DNA from: Candidatus Falkowbacteria bacterium RIFOXYD12_FULL_34_57
Lineage (GTDB): Bacteria; Patescibacteriota; Patescibacteriia; Patescibacteriales; UBA12075
Length of the DNA stretch: 50,097 bases
Direction: 5' to 3'
NCBI GenBank assembly: GCA_001780285.1
Contig: MFGN01000010.1
Location: 1-50,097 of the forward strand
Shown here: positions 34,519 to 43,919 of the stretch, in pieces
How positions within the stretch are numbered: position 1 is the first letter of the stretch
Layout: every line of letters starts with the position of its first letter
Notes under the pieces: model-generated
What the model was told of the DNA's origin: nothing
Database searches by the model: none
The model's input: only the letters and a program-made list of their open reading frames with translations
Program-made: the position numbers and the translations under genes

Positions 34519-36762
34519 ATGAAAAAAATAATCTTCACCACTCAAAAAGGTTTCGGCATCATGGAGGTTTTGGTATCCGTATTAATAATAATGATATTAA
34601 CTTTAGGGGTTTACCAGCTAGCAATATATTCCCTAAACATCACTTCCGATAATAAATTTTATGTTGAAGCTATTGAAATAGCCAATCAAAAAATGGAATA
34701 TATCAGAAATCTTCCTTATGACTCGGTAGGCACTCTTACCGGCTTTCCTGCAGGAGAAATACCAGAATATGAAAATTTGCACAGAGACGGCAATTTTTTA
34801 ATACACACTACTATTATCTATCACGACGACGAATATGATGGAACACTGGCTTCCGGAACCGATCTAATCTTAAATGACTATAAAATAGCCACAATCGAAG
34901 TCAGCTGGAACGGAAAATTCGGCGCAAAAAGCGTAACTGTTTTTTCAAAAATCATATCCGCTACCGAGGAAATGGATATCGGCGCGGGATTATTGAAATT
35001 AATCATTGTCGATGCCAACGGGGATCCGGTGCCAAATGCGAATATACATATAGAAAACAACCTACTATCTCCAGCTTACAGCCAGGACTTTATTTCAGAT
35101 GCCAATGGCGCGCTATACCGGGCGCTAGAGCCATCTTTTGAAGGTTACGAAGTAACGGTTACCAAAGCTGGTTATGGAACAGATCAAACATATCCCCGCA
35201 CCATTAATAATCCAAACCCCACAAAGCCTCATTTATCGATCATCTCCGCCGTTAAAACCGAAGAAAGTTTTTCTATCGACCTTTTATCAAATTTAACCAT
35301 TAATACCGTCACATCCGACCTTCCTGATAATTGGCAAGTTAATTCCGATGCCAGCGGAAAAGCCCAGATCAATTCCCGCTTCGATTTTGATGCTGCCGGT
35401 TTTATGTATGTTGTCTGGCAGGATTACTGCTGCAGCGCGGACTCTAAAATACATGCTCAAAAATACGATACCGACGGCAATGCCCAATGGCCGAATTCCG
35501 GCGCGCCCGTAGACGAGATCGTGGGTACGGCCAACAACACCGTGTTGCCGGATATACAAGTTGATAATTACGGCAACTTGTATTTGGCTTGGAATGATGA
35601 CTCGGTCGGCAACAAAGAATCTTATCTTATCAGCCTGAATTCTGCCGATGGCAGCGACCGCTGGGGAGGAGAAAAAAAAATAAATACTACATGGAACTCC
35701 GATAAATCAGATCCCAGGATAACGCTTTTGGAAAAAAGCGGCGCAGCGACCACCAGCATAGTCTGGGTTGATAATAAAAACACCGATCTTGACCTGTTTC
35801 TACATTTTTATGAACAAAACGGCAATCCGGCCTCCACTCTGCCGGTAAGAGTCAATACAAATGCCGTCGGCGACGGATCCGCGCAATCAGAACCATCTAT
35901 AATTTCAGACAATGATGATAATACTTATATTTTTTGGACCGATGAAAGAAACGGCGACAAAGATGTTTATGCGGCGAAAATAAGCAAAAGCGGAAATTTT
36001 TTATGGTCTCCGGATAATAAAAAAATCAATACCGATCCGGGAAGCGCCAATCAATATTCGCCCGATACGGCCCGCGATTCATCCGGATATTTTTATATCG
36101 TCTGGACCGATGAAAGAAACGGCGACAAAGATATCTATGCCCAAAAATACGATACCGACGGCAACCCCGAATGGGCTGATGACCTTGAAATCAGCCATGA
36201 TACCGACAGCGCAAACCAGGAAGAACCGGCTATCGCCATCGACGCTACTGATAATATTTATGTAGTCTGGACCGATGAAAGAAACGGCGACAAAGATATC
36301 TATGCCCAAAAATACGATACCGACGGCAACAACCTCTGGACCCAGGATTTAAGAATCAGTCTGTCTTTTACAAGCTCCAATGAATACAATCCTGATGTAA
36401 CCATAAATCCCAACAACAATAAGCCTTTTGCCACATGGCAAAGCGATAAAAACGGAGACTTGGATATTTTTATTTCGGAATTCAATTTTTACAGCACATC
36501 TACTCCCGCGGCGAATGTACCGATAATCATCCGCGGCACTAAAAAAATAGGTGAATTACCGAATATAATCTATGAATATGATCGGGAATACACCATCGGA
36601 GCAACCGGCAAACTGAATTTACAACTGGAATGGGATGTGCCGGGATACACCATTACCCTTAAAACAGCTTCTACCTCCTACAACCTGCTTTTACACGACC
36701 CCACCCCTCCGGTCGAAATACTGCCCGACACAAATAATATTATTAACTTATATTTAGAATAA
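34519..36762 (+). CDS. Pilin-like protein with large repeat (adhesin-like) domain
   Basis: A type III signal sequence is present: TTQKG followed by FGIMEVLVSVLIIMIL, with cleavage after Gly11 and Glu at +5 (Glu16), so it is a substrate of the prepilin peptidase. After a pilin stalk there is a carboxypeptidase-regulatory-like Ig fold (about 155-235: LIIVDANGDPVPNANIHI). About 350 residues of beta-propeller-like repeats follow (VWTDERNGDKDIYAQKYDTDGN). At 747 residues it is far larger than ordinary pilins (about 150). It probably sits at a pilus tip as an adhesin. Its stop codon overlaps the next start (TAATG). Confidence 0.85.
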   Translation: MKKIIFTTQKGFGIMEVLVSVLIIMILTLGVYQLAIYSLNITSDNKFYVEAIEIANQKMEYIRNLPYDSVGTLTGFPAGEIPEYENLHRDGNFLIHTTIIYHDDEYDGTLASGTDLILNDYKIATIEVSWNGKFGAKSVTVFSKIISATEEMDIGAGLLKLIIVDANGDPVPNANIHIENNLLSPAYSQDFISDANGALYRALEPSFEGYEVTVTKAGYGTDQTYPRTINNPNPTKPHLSIISAVKTEESFSIDLLSNLTINTVTSDLPDNWQVNSDASGKAQINSRFDFDAAGFMYVVWQDYCCSADSKIHAQKYDTDGNAQWPNSGAPVDEIVGTANNTVLPDIQVDNYGNLYLAWNDDSVGNKESYLISLNSADGSDRWGGEKKINTTWNSDKSDPRITLLEKSGAATTSIVWVDNKNTDLDLFLHFYEQNGNPASTLPVRVNTNAVGDGSAQSEPSIISDNDDNTYIFWTDERNGDKDVYAAKISKSGNFLWSPDNKKINTDPGSANQYSPDTARDSSGYFYIVWTDERNGDKDIYAQKYDTDGNPEWADDLEISHDTDSANQEEPAIAIDATDNIYVVWTDERNGDKDIYAQKYDTDGNNLWTQDLRISLSFTSSNEYNPDVTINPNNNKPFATWQSDKNGDLDIFISEFNFYSTSTPAANVPIIIRGTKKIGELPNIIYEYDREYTIGATGKLNLQLEWDVPGYTITLKTASTSYNLLLHDPTPPVEILPDTNNIINLYLE
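36100..36330 (+). repeat. Exact 66-bp internal duplication in the adhesin-like pilin
   Basis: 36100-36165 and 36265-36330 are identical over 66 bases. They encode VWTDERNGDKDIYAQKYDTDGN with flanks in neighbouring repeats (period 165 bases, 55 residues). A third, diverged copy starts near 35937. Confidence 0.9.
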
Positions 36763-37349
36763 TGAAGTATTTCAATAAAAAAAATTGCGGATTTACACTG
36801 CCTGAGGTTCTTGTCTATATGGCTATATTTGTTTCTGTTTTTGTGCTGGGAGCCAATTATATCATTACCGGATTTAAAACCAGCAGATTCGCATCCGAAC
36901 AGGAAACAGCCATCCAATATGCGCGCAAAGCTACGGAAATAATGGCTAAAGAATTAAGAGGAGCAAATTCTTCGGAACAAGGAGCATATCCTCTGGATAC
37001 TACAGAAGCTCAAAATCTAATATTCTTCAGCGATACTGATGATGACGGAGAAACGGAAAAAATCAGATATCATATCAACGGTTCCCAATTGTTTAAAACC
37101 ACTACTGAACCCGGACCGACAAATGATTACTCTTCTCTTCCGGTTACCGAAACAATCGCTGAATATGTCAACAATCAAGCTGAAAATCTTTTTACCTATT
37201 ACGACTCCAATAATGCCACTTCCACATCCATAAACAGCATCAGATTAATAAAAACAAGCATAAAAATAAACGTTACTCCCGGAATTGCCCCAAACGATTA
37301 TTATGTAGAAACCAGCGTACAGCTAAGAAACCTTAAAGATAATTTATAA
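36762..37349 (+). CDS. Pseudopilin (GspJ/PilW-like)
   Basis: The class III signal is NKKNCG then FTLPEVLVYMAIFVSVFVLG, with Glu15 at +5. A stalk helix (SEQETAIQYARKATEIMAKELRGA) and a beta-rich head follow. Length 195. This is the pattern of minor pseudopilins that prime pilus assembly. Its start overlaps the stop of the adhesin-like pilin, so translational coupling is likely. Confidence 0.85.
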   Translation: MKYFNKKNCGFTLPEVLVYMAIFVSVFVLGANYIITGFKTSRFASEQETAIQYARKATEIMAKELRGANSSEQGAYPLDTTEAQNLIFFSDTDDDGETEKIRYHINGSQLFKTTTEPGPTNDYSSLPVTETIAEYVNNQAENLFTYYDSNNATSTSINSIRLIKTSIKINVTPGIAPNDYYVETSVQLRNLKDNL

Positions 37350-37353
37350 ATAA

Positions 37354-38844
37354 ATGAAAACTTCTAAATTTACGACCACAAACCGCCAAAAAGGCACAAT
37401 GTTGATAGTAGTGCTGGTCGCTACTGGTATTTTTTTGGTCATGCTTATGGGTTCCGTCAGCCTTGGAGTATTACAGCAAAAATTAAACATTAAAAAAGTA
37501 TCCTCCGCCCAGGCTCTGCATATTGCTGAAGCCGGCGTAAATTATTATAGGTGGGTGCTATATCATGACAACGAAGAATACTGCAACAAAGAAATATGCC
37601 TGCCGGCCCCGGACTACGGTCCATATGGCCCATATGAATATAAAGATTCAAATGATAATATCGCAGGATATTATGAATTATATATAACTCCCCCGCCGCC
37701 CAATGGATCCACTATAGTCAATATTAAATCAATAGGATGGGTTATCGGAAATGAAAATATAAAAAGAAGTATTGAGGTCCAATGCGGCATACCGTCATGG
37801 TCCGCCTATTCAGGGCTATCCAATGCTGAAGTAAGATACGGAGCGGGCAGCGAAGTTTGGGGACGAATCCACTCTAATACCGGTATCCGTTTTGACGGTA
37901 TAGCCCATAATCTGGTTACTTCTTCCGTATTAGACTATGACGATCCTGATCATGCCGGTCCGGATGAATACGGCGTACATACCCATGTTTATACCGTCGG
38001 AGTTTATGACACGGATGAGGTCAGCGACGGATCCAATCCTCCTAATCCGCCAGATTACTCCGGAGATCCAAACAACCCCTTTTTAGCCGGCAGACAATTT
38101 CCCGTACCAGTAGTAAGCTTTGATCTTCTTACTGATTATGTAAACGATACTCTGGCCAAGGCCCAATCGAACGGTTTGGTGATACCGAACACAAACCAGG
38201 AAGGATACCATATTATCCTCAATACCGACGATACTATAGACATCTATGAAGTAACAAACGAAACAGGTAAATGCTCGGGGAATTATACGCATAAGATATC
38301 AAGCGAGATCCCGTATTTAATAGCGGAACCCACCCCTGCCAATGGTATAATTTTTGTAAAAGATAAAGTTTGGATTGAGGGAAAAATAGACGGAAACAGG
38401 ATTACAATTCTGGCTTTTGAAGATCCTATCTCCGGCAGCAAAACCGATATTATTATCAACAATGATATTGAGTATACAAATTACGACGGCACTGATGCCA
38501 TAGGATTAATAGCCCAAAGAAATATATTGATCGGACTGTACAGCGAAGGTGATTTTGCGGGCACAGCCGATCAGCAGGAACTTCGCATAGACGGAGCTTT
38601 GATCGCCAAAGAAGGAAAGTGGGGGCGCGATTATTTCGGACCGTCATGCGGCGCTACCTGGACCAGAAATAATTTAACCATATACGGCACACGCGCATCA
38701 AAATTGCGATCCGGAGTATCGTATAGCGACGGCTCAGGATATCAAAACAGAGATTATATATACGATAACAACCTTACCTTTGCTCCTCCTCCCCATTATC
38801 CCACCACCGGAGAATATACATTTATTTCGTGGAAAGAAGAATAA
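37354..38844 (+). CDS. PilX-like minor pilin with large C-terminal domain
   Basis: N-terminus: TNRQKG then TMLIVVLVATGIFLVMLMGSVSLG, a pilin-like hydrophobic helix lacking the usual Glu at +5. It is followed by SAQALHIAEAGVNYYRWVL, the PilX/GspK-style stalk. The C-terminal part (about 130-496) is beta-rich (RYGAGSEVWGRIHSNTGIRF...GLIAQRNILIG) and ends in FISWKEE. It is the last gene of the pilus operon, followed by a terminator. Without Glu+5 it may be a tip initiator, as GspK is. Confidence 0.8.
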   Translation: MKTSKFTTTNRQKGTMLIVVLVATGIFLVMLMGSVSLGVLQQKLNIKKVSSAQALHIAEAGVNYYRWVLYHDNEEYCNKEICLPAPDYGPYGPYEYKDSNDNIAGYYELYITPPPPNGSTIVNIKSIGWVIGNENIKRSIEVQCGIPSWSAYSGLSNAEVRYGAGSEVWGRIHSNTGIRFDGIAHNLVTSSVLDYDDPDHAGPDEYGVHTHVYTVGVYDTDEVSDGSNPPNPPDYSGDPNNPFLAGRQFPVPVVSFDLLTDYVNDTLAKAQSNGLVIPNTNQEGYHIILNTDDTIDIYEVTNETGKCSGNYTHKISSEIPYLIAEPTPANGIIFVKDKVWIEGKIDGNRITILAFEDPISGSKTDIIINNDIEYTNYDGTDAIGLIAQRNILIGLYSEGDFAGTADQQELRIDGALIAKEGKWGRDYFGPSCGATWTRNNLTIYGTRASKLRSGVSYSDGSGYQNRDYIYDNNLTFAPPPHYPTTGEYTFISWKEE

Positions 38845-38850
38845 GAATAA

Positions 38851-38885
38851 AATAAAAAAATACATTTAAAAATGTATTTTTTTAT
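38851..38885. terminator. Bidirectional terminator between pilus operon and creD
   Basis: AAAAAATACATTT (38855-38867) pairs with the complement around 38870-38882, with a 2-base loop. T runs follow on the plus strand. Confidence 0.8.
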
Positions 38886-38898
38886 TTTAAAACTATGT

Positions 38899-40272
38899 TT
38901 ATTTTTCGCTTAAATTATACCAATCAATTTTGCGGGATACATACATGACGACAGCTAGTATTACAAAAAGACCGACAGAACCAACCAAAAGAGCATAATC
39001 CTTAAGTTGTAGTATCACAAATATAAAAGAATAAATAAAGAAAAGAATTAATGATTCGATCATAGCCGGTCGCCATGCGGCAAAGACAGATTTCGAATAG
39101 AACATAATCAAACCGAGAGTTGCCACAACCGAAATCCAATAAGCCAAATCAAAACCAAGGTGTTCAGCGATAGATAAAAGTAATACATAAAATAATGACA
39201 AAGCCAAACCGATTAAAATATATTGCAAAGCATGTACTCGTTTTTTATTTATAGCTTCAAAAAAGAAAAGAATTAAAAAAGTAAGAGACAGAATCATGAT
39301 GGCATATTTTAAAGCTCTTACTGTTTTTTGATATTCATCCGCTACAACAAGTAAACGCACACCAAAACTGCTTGACTGCACCCCCCCCACCTGTATCGCT
39401 TCTTCATATTTATTAAAAGCCGTATTAGTTCCCTCGTCAAGCGTCATAGTTCCTAAAAAACTTTGCGGAAAATTCCTGTTAATCTCTAAGATCTTCCAAT
39501 CTGCCGAAAAACCATTTTCGTTAAGATTATATTTATTCGGTAAAAATGATCCTTGAAAACTGGGATCTGTCCAAGTTGATGCCAATCTCACTTCCGTTGT
39601 TCTGCCGATCGGCACAAATTCAAGATCTCTGCTGCCGTTCAATACTAAATTCAATTCATATTTATATTTTATTTTATCATTAGGATCAATGTATACCCCG
39701 GCGCTTACTCCGGAAGAAAGGATATCATTGGTTTCTATACCTGGTATAAAAGACAATTCATCGTTATTCCACTTCAGAGAAATATTTTCTTTTACTCCGC
39801 GCAAGTCTGGAATTCCCAAAGAAAGAAAAGCTTTATCATACATAACCATTTCCGGATTAATTTCCCACTTGGAAAAATCAGGAACATTAAATTCACCGTT
39901 AATATTCAAATCAGCATTATAAACAACTACTTCGTATATTCCGCGTTGCCTAGTCTCTGGTAATATTTCTCCATTGACCATTAAACTTTCCGGCAAAAAA
40001 TGAGCATAACGAATAACTTCATCCCTTTTTTTATTGCCATCTACCATGCTTTCATATATTTTTTTATATGGCACGGTCAAAATCGGACCGGTAATCATCT
40101 GTTTTCTTCCCCATTTTTCACTTACTTCCAAAATTGCATCACTTTGTCGATTTTCCCGTTCATTAACCAATATGGCAATCATGGCGGTTGGTATCATTAA
40201 AATAAACACTAAAAAACCAACCACAAACAACTTTAATGAAAGTGAACTTTTAAATTTTTGAATTTTTTCCAT
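38899..40272 (-). CDS. creD: CreD-like inner-membrane protein
   Basis: 457 residues with one N-terminal TM (about 12-35), a large extracytoplasmic beta-rich domain (about 40-310), and about six C-terminal TMs. The order and motifs (RQSDAILEVSEKWGRKQMITGPILTVPY; AALKYAIMILSLTFLILFFFE type ending) match the CreD family. In enterobacteria CreD is part of the CreBC regulon and affects envelope integrity; no creBC is seen here. It is the last gene of the hydrogenase-side operon or an independent unit. Confidence 0.9.
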   Translation of the reverse strand: MEKIQKFKSSLSLKLFVVGFLVFILMIPTAMIAILVNERENRQSDAILEVSEKWGRKQMITGPILTVPYKKIYESMVDGNKKRDEVIRYAHFLPESLMVNGEILPETRQRGIYEVVVYNADLNINGEFNVPDFSKWEINPEMVMYDKAFLSLGIPDLRGVKENISLKWNNDELSFIPGIETNDILSSGVSAGVYIDPNDKIKYKYELNLVLNGSRDLEFVPIGRTTEVRLASTWTDPSFQGSFLPNKYNLNENGFSADWKILEINRNFPQSFLGTMTLDEGTNTAFNKYEEAIQVGGVQSSSFGVRLLVVADEYQKTVRALKYAIMILSLTFLILFFFEAINKKRVHALQYILIGLALSLFYVLLLSIAEHLGFDLAYWISVVATLGLIMFYSKSVFAAWRPAMIESLILFFIYSFIFVILQLKDYALLVGSVGLFVILAVVMYVSRKIDWYNLSEK

Positions 40273-40392
40273 ATCTTTTTATAATTTTATAATTATAAGA
40301 CTTACGCGTTTAGATGCAAAAGAAAAATAAGGTCAAATATGTAAATCCCATATTTTAATTTATACATAAAAACATTAATAAGAAATTATGAA

Positions 40393-40926
40393 TCATATTC
40401 TTTTCAACCATTTCAATATCAAGAAAGCGATCATTCCGCCTGTTAATGCGGTAGCGAGCTGCGACCAACTCATCATATCTGCCACTTTTTCGAGCAATTC
40501 TTGTTTAATAAGCAATTTTTCTATAATATTTACACTTAAAAATAAAAATAAAAATTTTAGTACTGAGCCAGACAATACCCCCAAGAAAAACCCCCTGTCA
40601 TTATCCTTGAAATAATTATAGACAGTTTCAATTGTTAAAATATAAACAATATTACCAATCATGATAAATGGCACAATCGGAGCAAGTATTGGGGGCAACA
40701 GCCCTCCGGATAAGGCCATTAAACTAGGGACCAAGCAAAACAAAAAAGCGCTCCTGATTCCCAACAAAAAAAGTGCAATGATTAAAATGGCGTTAATTAC
40801 AGGACCTGTAATCCATTGAATATGAATATAAAATGGCAAAACAGAAGCAAGTCCTGCCAATCCCAGAAATTGCACAATAACCACCATATTAACTCGAGTT
40901 AAGACCTTTTCTTTTGTGTATAACAT
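40393..40926 (-). CDS. Integral membrane protein of the hydrogenase neighbourhood (ECF S-component-like)
   Basis: Five to six hydrophobic segments are packed into 177 residues, with short loops and a PPILAPIVPFIMIGN motif. The pattern resembles ECF-transporter S components, but I cannot assign a substrate. It lies on the same strand as, and 89 bases after, the ferredoxin gene. I recall similar small membrane proteins beside hydrogenase genes in other Patescibacteria, often annotated 'iron hydrogenase' by association. A role in cofactor uptake would be inference. Confidence 0.55.
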   Translation of the reverse strand: MLYTKEKVLTRVNMVVIVQFLGLAGLASVLPFYIHIQWITGPVINAILIIALFLLGIRSAFLFCLVPSLMALSGGLLPPILAPIVPFIMIGNIVYILTIETVYNYFKDNDRGFFLGVLSGSVLKFLFLFLSVNIIEKLLIKQELLEKVADMMSWSQLATALTGGMIAFLILKWLKRI

Positions 40927-41014
40927 AATTAATTAAATTTATATTTATAGTCTATATACTTTCTAAACAATTTTTTAGAAAACAATCACAATGAAACTAA
41001 AAAATGTCTATTAA

Positions 41015-41224
41015 TTATTCAATAGTAATAGCTTGGTGCGGACATACTGCCGCACAAGCTCCGCACTCCAAACATTCACCAGCGTTAATTTCTACTTGTT
41101 TGTCTCTGGTAATAGCGTTAACCGGACAAACCTCTACGCATCCACCGCAATTATTTTCTTCACAATCACAGCTGGCGCACTTGCCATCTTTCCAACAGCA
41201 TTTATTGTAATCTACTTTAATCAT
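41015..41224 (-). CDS. 2[4Fe-4S] ferredoxin
   Basis: 69 residues. An atypical first cluster lies in the CCWKDGKCASCDCEENNCGGCVEVCP region. The second cluster is CLECGACAAVCP, so at least the four Cys of CxxCxxCxxxCP are complete in both halves. Extra Cys residues near the N-terminus could hold a further metal. It lies 55 bases after hydA, so it is the likely electron donor of the hydrogenase or a link to another oxidoreductase. Confidence 0.88.
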   Translation of the reverse strand: MIKVDYNKCCWKDGKCASCDCEENNCGGCVEVCPVNAITRDKQVEINAGECLECGACAAVCPHQAITIE

Positions 41225-41279
41225 ATTTTTTAAATAATTTTTAAATTTTTAATTTCTAAATATTTTATTGTTTGCAATA

Positions 41280-43103
41280 TTATTTTACTCTTTTATATTT
41301 AGTATGCAAAACAGAATGCTCTAATTTTTCTCCTTTTTCTCTTAACCAATCCAAAATTTCCAAAGCCTGCTTATTGTCTGTTGATTTTCTTATCTTTTTT
41401 GATTTATCCAATTTATACAAAGCTTCCATCCTTTTTTTTCTGATCTCTTCCGTGGTTGGAATGGGCTGTCCGCCTCCGCCGATACATCCGCCCGGACACG
41501 CCATTACCTCTACATAATCATACTTCTGTAGATTACTAATTATCGAACCCACATAACCAATACCGCTTACTACCGCTATACTCAACTTAATTCCCCCAAT
41601 ATCCACTTTGGCTTCTTTTATTCCTGTGAGTCCCCTAACTTCTTTAAAATCTATTCTTGATCTACAAATCTTTCCCGGTCTTTTATTTCTTTCCTTGCAA
41701 ATCATCACATTGGCGGTCCTAAGAGCAGATTCCATTACCCCCCCGCTTCCGCCGAAAATCACACCGCCTCCACTATATTCACCCATAGGATTATCTGCTT
41801 TGCTTTTTTTCAAATTAGGCAAAATAATATTTCTTCTTTTCATCATGAACGAAAATTCTCTAGTAGTTAAAACATAATCCACTCCCTGCATGCCATTAAT
41901 TTTCATCTCCTTGCGCGCAATTTCGTATTTTTTAGCCGTACAGGGCATAATAGAAACAACTACAATATTTTTGGGATCAATTTTCATCTTTTCCGCCCAA
42001 TATGTTTTTATGATTCCCCCGCCATGAATCTGCGGGGATCGGACGCTCGTCAAATTCGGCAATATTTCCGGGTGATAAAATTCAGCATAATTTACCCATC
42101 CCGGACAACAAGAAGTAATCATCGGCATTATTTTTTTATTTTGTATACGACCAATAAGCTCTTCTGCCTCTATGATGGTTGTAATATCTGCAAAAAAACT
42201 GACATCAAAAACATAATCAAACCCCAACTGGCGCAAACCGGAAACCAAATGTTCTGTAGCCACCTGGCCATAAGGCATACCAAAATCCTCTCCAATACTC
42301 ACCCTGATAGACGGCGCGAATTGTGCTACCACCACCTTTGTTTCATTGTTAATTTCTTTTTCCACTTCCTGCCAAGATGCTTGTTCCTGCGCCGCGCTAA
42401 CCGGACAATGCACGGCACATTGCCCACACAGTATACAATGTCTTTTTTTATCTTCTGTCGGCACCACTTCCTGATTACTCCCCTTGCCTTTTAATTCCAA
42501 ATAATCAATCTTTTGCATCAAGGAGCAGGCATCTATACAATTCCGGCAGTCAATACATTGTGTACCATCTATCTCCACAGCATTGGCGAATTTATATGTC
42601 TTTCTTTTTCCCTTGCGGTCATTAAAGGTGGTAATTAATATCTTATACTTTTCCGCAAAACTTAAGAGTTTACACTGAAAACGCCAAATACAACTTGCGC
42701 ATTTTTCAATATGCTCCGCAAAAATAAAATCTAAATTTAAATTTCGCGCTTTTTGTACTCTTTCAGTCTCTGTAAATATCTCCATCCCATTTTCAACCAG
42801 AGTAGAACAAGCGGTTAATAAACAACGCTTTCCCGTTACCTCTACCACACAAATACGGCAATTGCCCTTGGGGATAAAGTCCGGGTGACCGCAAAATCCG
42901 GGAATCTGAATTCCATGCTTATAGGCAGCTTGCATAATGGTTTGATCTGTCATACAAGTTATTACCTTACCATTTAATTTTATCTTACACCTTTTCGGTT
43001 GCTTGGGCTTATTTGGAATGGTGCAACGGTACGGTTTGGGATTTATTTTAACTTTTTTTCCGCCGGAGGCGAATCCGCCTCCGGCGGACATGTATTTAAG
43101 CAT
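41280..43103 (-). CDS. hydA: [FeFe] hydrogenase catalytic subunit HydA
   Basis: 607 residues. A [2Fe-2S] domain has Cys71/82/85/99. A His-Cys3 cluster (EHIEKCASCIWRFQC) and two [4Fe-4S] motifs (CIDCRNCIDAC and CILCGQCAVHCP) follow. All three H-cluster loops are intact: TSCCPGW, MPCTAKKYE and MACPGGCIGGGGQP. It should reduce protons or oxidise H2. The first 15 codons are made of a palindromic repeat (43059-43088), giving the odd MLKYMSAGGGFASGG start; no better ATG lies downstream. No hydEFG maturation genes are in view. Confidence 0.96.
   Translation of the reverse strand: MLKYMSAGGGFASGGKKVKINPKPYRCTIPNKPKQPKRCKIKLNGKVITCMTDQTIMQAAYKHGIQIPGFCGHPDFIPKGNCRICVVEVTGKRCLLTACSTLVENGMEIFTETERVQKARNLNLDFIFAEHIEKCASCIWRFQCKLLSFAEKYKILITTFNDRKGKRKTYKFANAVEIDGTQCIDCRNCIDACSLMQKIDYLELKGKGSNQEVVPTEDKKRHCILCGQCAVHCPVSAAQEQASWQEVEKEINNETKVVVAQFAPSIRVSIGEDFGMPYGQVATEHLVSGLRQLGFDYVFDVSFFADITTIIEAEELIGRIQNKKIMPMITSCCPGWVNYAEFYHPEILPNLTSVRSPQIHGGGIIKTYWAEKMKIDPKNIVVVSIMPCTAKKYEIARKEMKINGMQGVDYVLTTREFSFMMKRRNIILPNLKKSKADNPMGEYSGGGVIFGGSGGVMESALRTANVMICKERNKRPGKICRSRIDFKEVRGLTGIKEAKVDIGGIKLSIAVVSGIGYVGSIISNLQKYDYVEVMACPGGCIGGGGQPIPTTEEIRKKRMEALYKLDKSKKIRKSTDNKQALEILDWLREKGEKLEHSVLHTKYKRVK
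43059..43088. repeat. Palindromic GC repeat inside the hydA 5' coding region
   Basis: TCCGCCGGAGGCG (43059-43071) and its reverse complement (43076-43088) surround a 4-base centre. It is a tandem version of the dispersed 15-bp palindrome. It is translated as SAGGGFASGG. Confidence 0.85.
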
Positions 43104-43212
43104 ATATTAAAAAATTATTAAAAATTTTAAATAATAATATTATTTATAATATCATCATAAATGACACTATTTAAGTAAAATGCAAATTACAAGCACCAAA
43201 TAGATAAAAAAT

Positions 43213-43908
43213 CTATGAATTATTTTTACGAAAAATATATCTTTGCCCAGAAAGATACGGATACATCGTGCTGATCGATGCGCCCACAAAAAAATACCAG
43301 ATCAAATCTTCAATCGGCGCACCCAACCAAACTATTCCTGATAATTTATCCAACATCCAGGTGCGCTCCACCCACCCCGGAGATATATATACTAACAACA
43401 AATATATCGGCGCAGAAATAATCATCATCAATATTCCGCTCAACAAAGAAATACGAAACAAATCCGGTCGCCTCCAAAACACATAAGCAAGAGCTACAAC
43501 TATTCCAAAACAATTAGAATAGAATGAATTTATCGGAGTAAATATAAATACTACGGTTGTTACTAAAATAATTAGAATTAAGGGAAAAAAACCCTTAAAA
43601 ATATTAATTTTTGTATTTATATTCTCTTTTTCCTGATAAAAAAACAAAAAAACCACAGAAGCCACGCCACCATTGGAAAAACCAAGCAAAATGTCTTCTA
43701 TACCCGTTCTGTATCCCAAAATAGTATCGGGATACCACCAATCCTTTGTAAACCACGCTATACCCGAAATAGGCCCCAAAATCGCAAAAACAATGCTAAA
43801 AACTATCATCTGCCGCCTATTATCGCCAAATCTAATCCAAAAATATAACCAATAAACAAAAAACAACAATGCTCCAATAAAATATGTAAACTTATACGGT
43901 ACCAACAT
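43213..43908 (-). CDS. Lycopene-cyclase-domain-like membrane protein
   Basis: Six to seven hydrophobic segments. The repeated motif TGIEDILLGFSNGG and APIEDLIWYFFVGA resembles the P-x-E-[DE]...FF motifs of the CarR/lycopene cyclase domain family; no carotenoid genes are nearby. The ATG at 43908 is 11 bases after hydB's stop (a TTG at 43917 also opens the frame). It sits between the two hydrogenase subunit genes, so it could be a membrane link for the complex or unrelated. Confidence 0.5.
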   Translation of the reverse strand: MLVPYKFTYFIGALLFFVYWLYFWIRFGDNRRQMIVFSIVFAILGPISGIAWFTKDWWYPDTILGYRTGIEDILLGFSNGGVASVVFLFFYQEKENINTKINIFKGFFPLILIILVTTVVFIFTPINSFYSNCFGIVVALAYVFWRRPDLFRISLLSGILMMIISAPIYLLLVYISPGWVERTWMLDKLSGIVWLGAPIEDLIWYFFVGASISTMYPYLSGQRYIFRKNNS

Positions 43909-43919
43909 AACAAACAATT

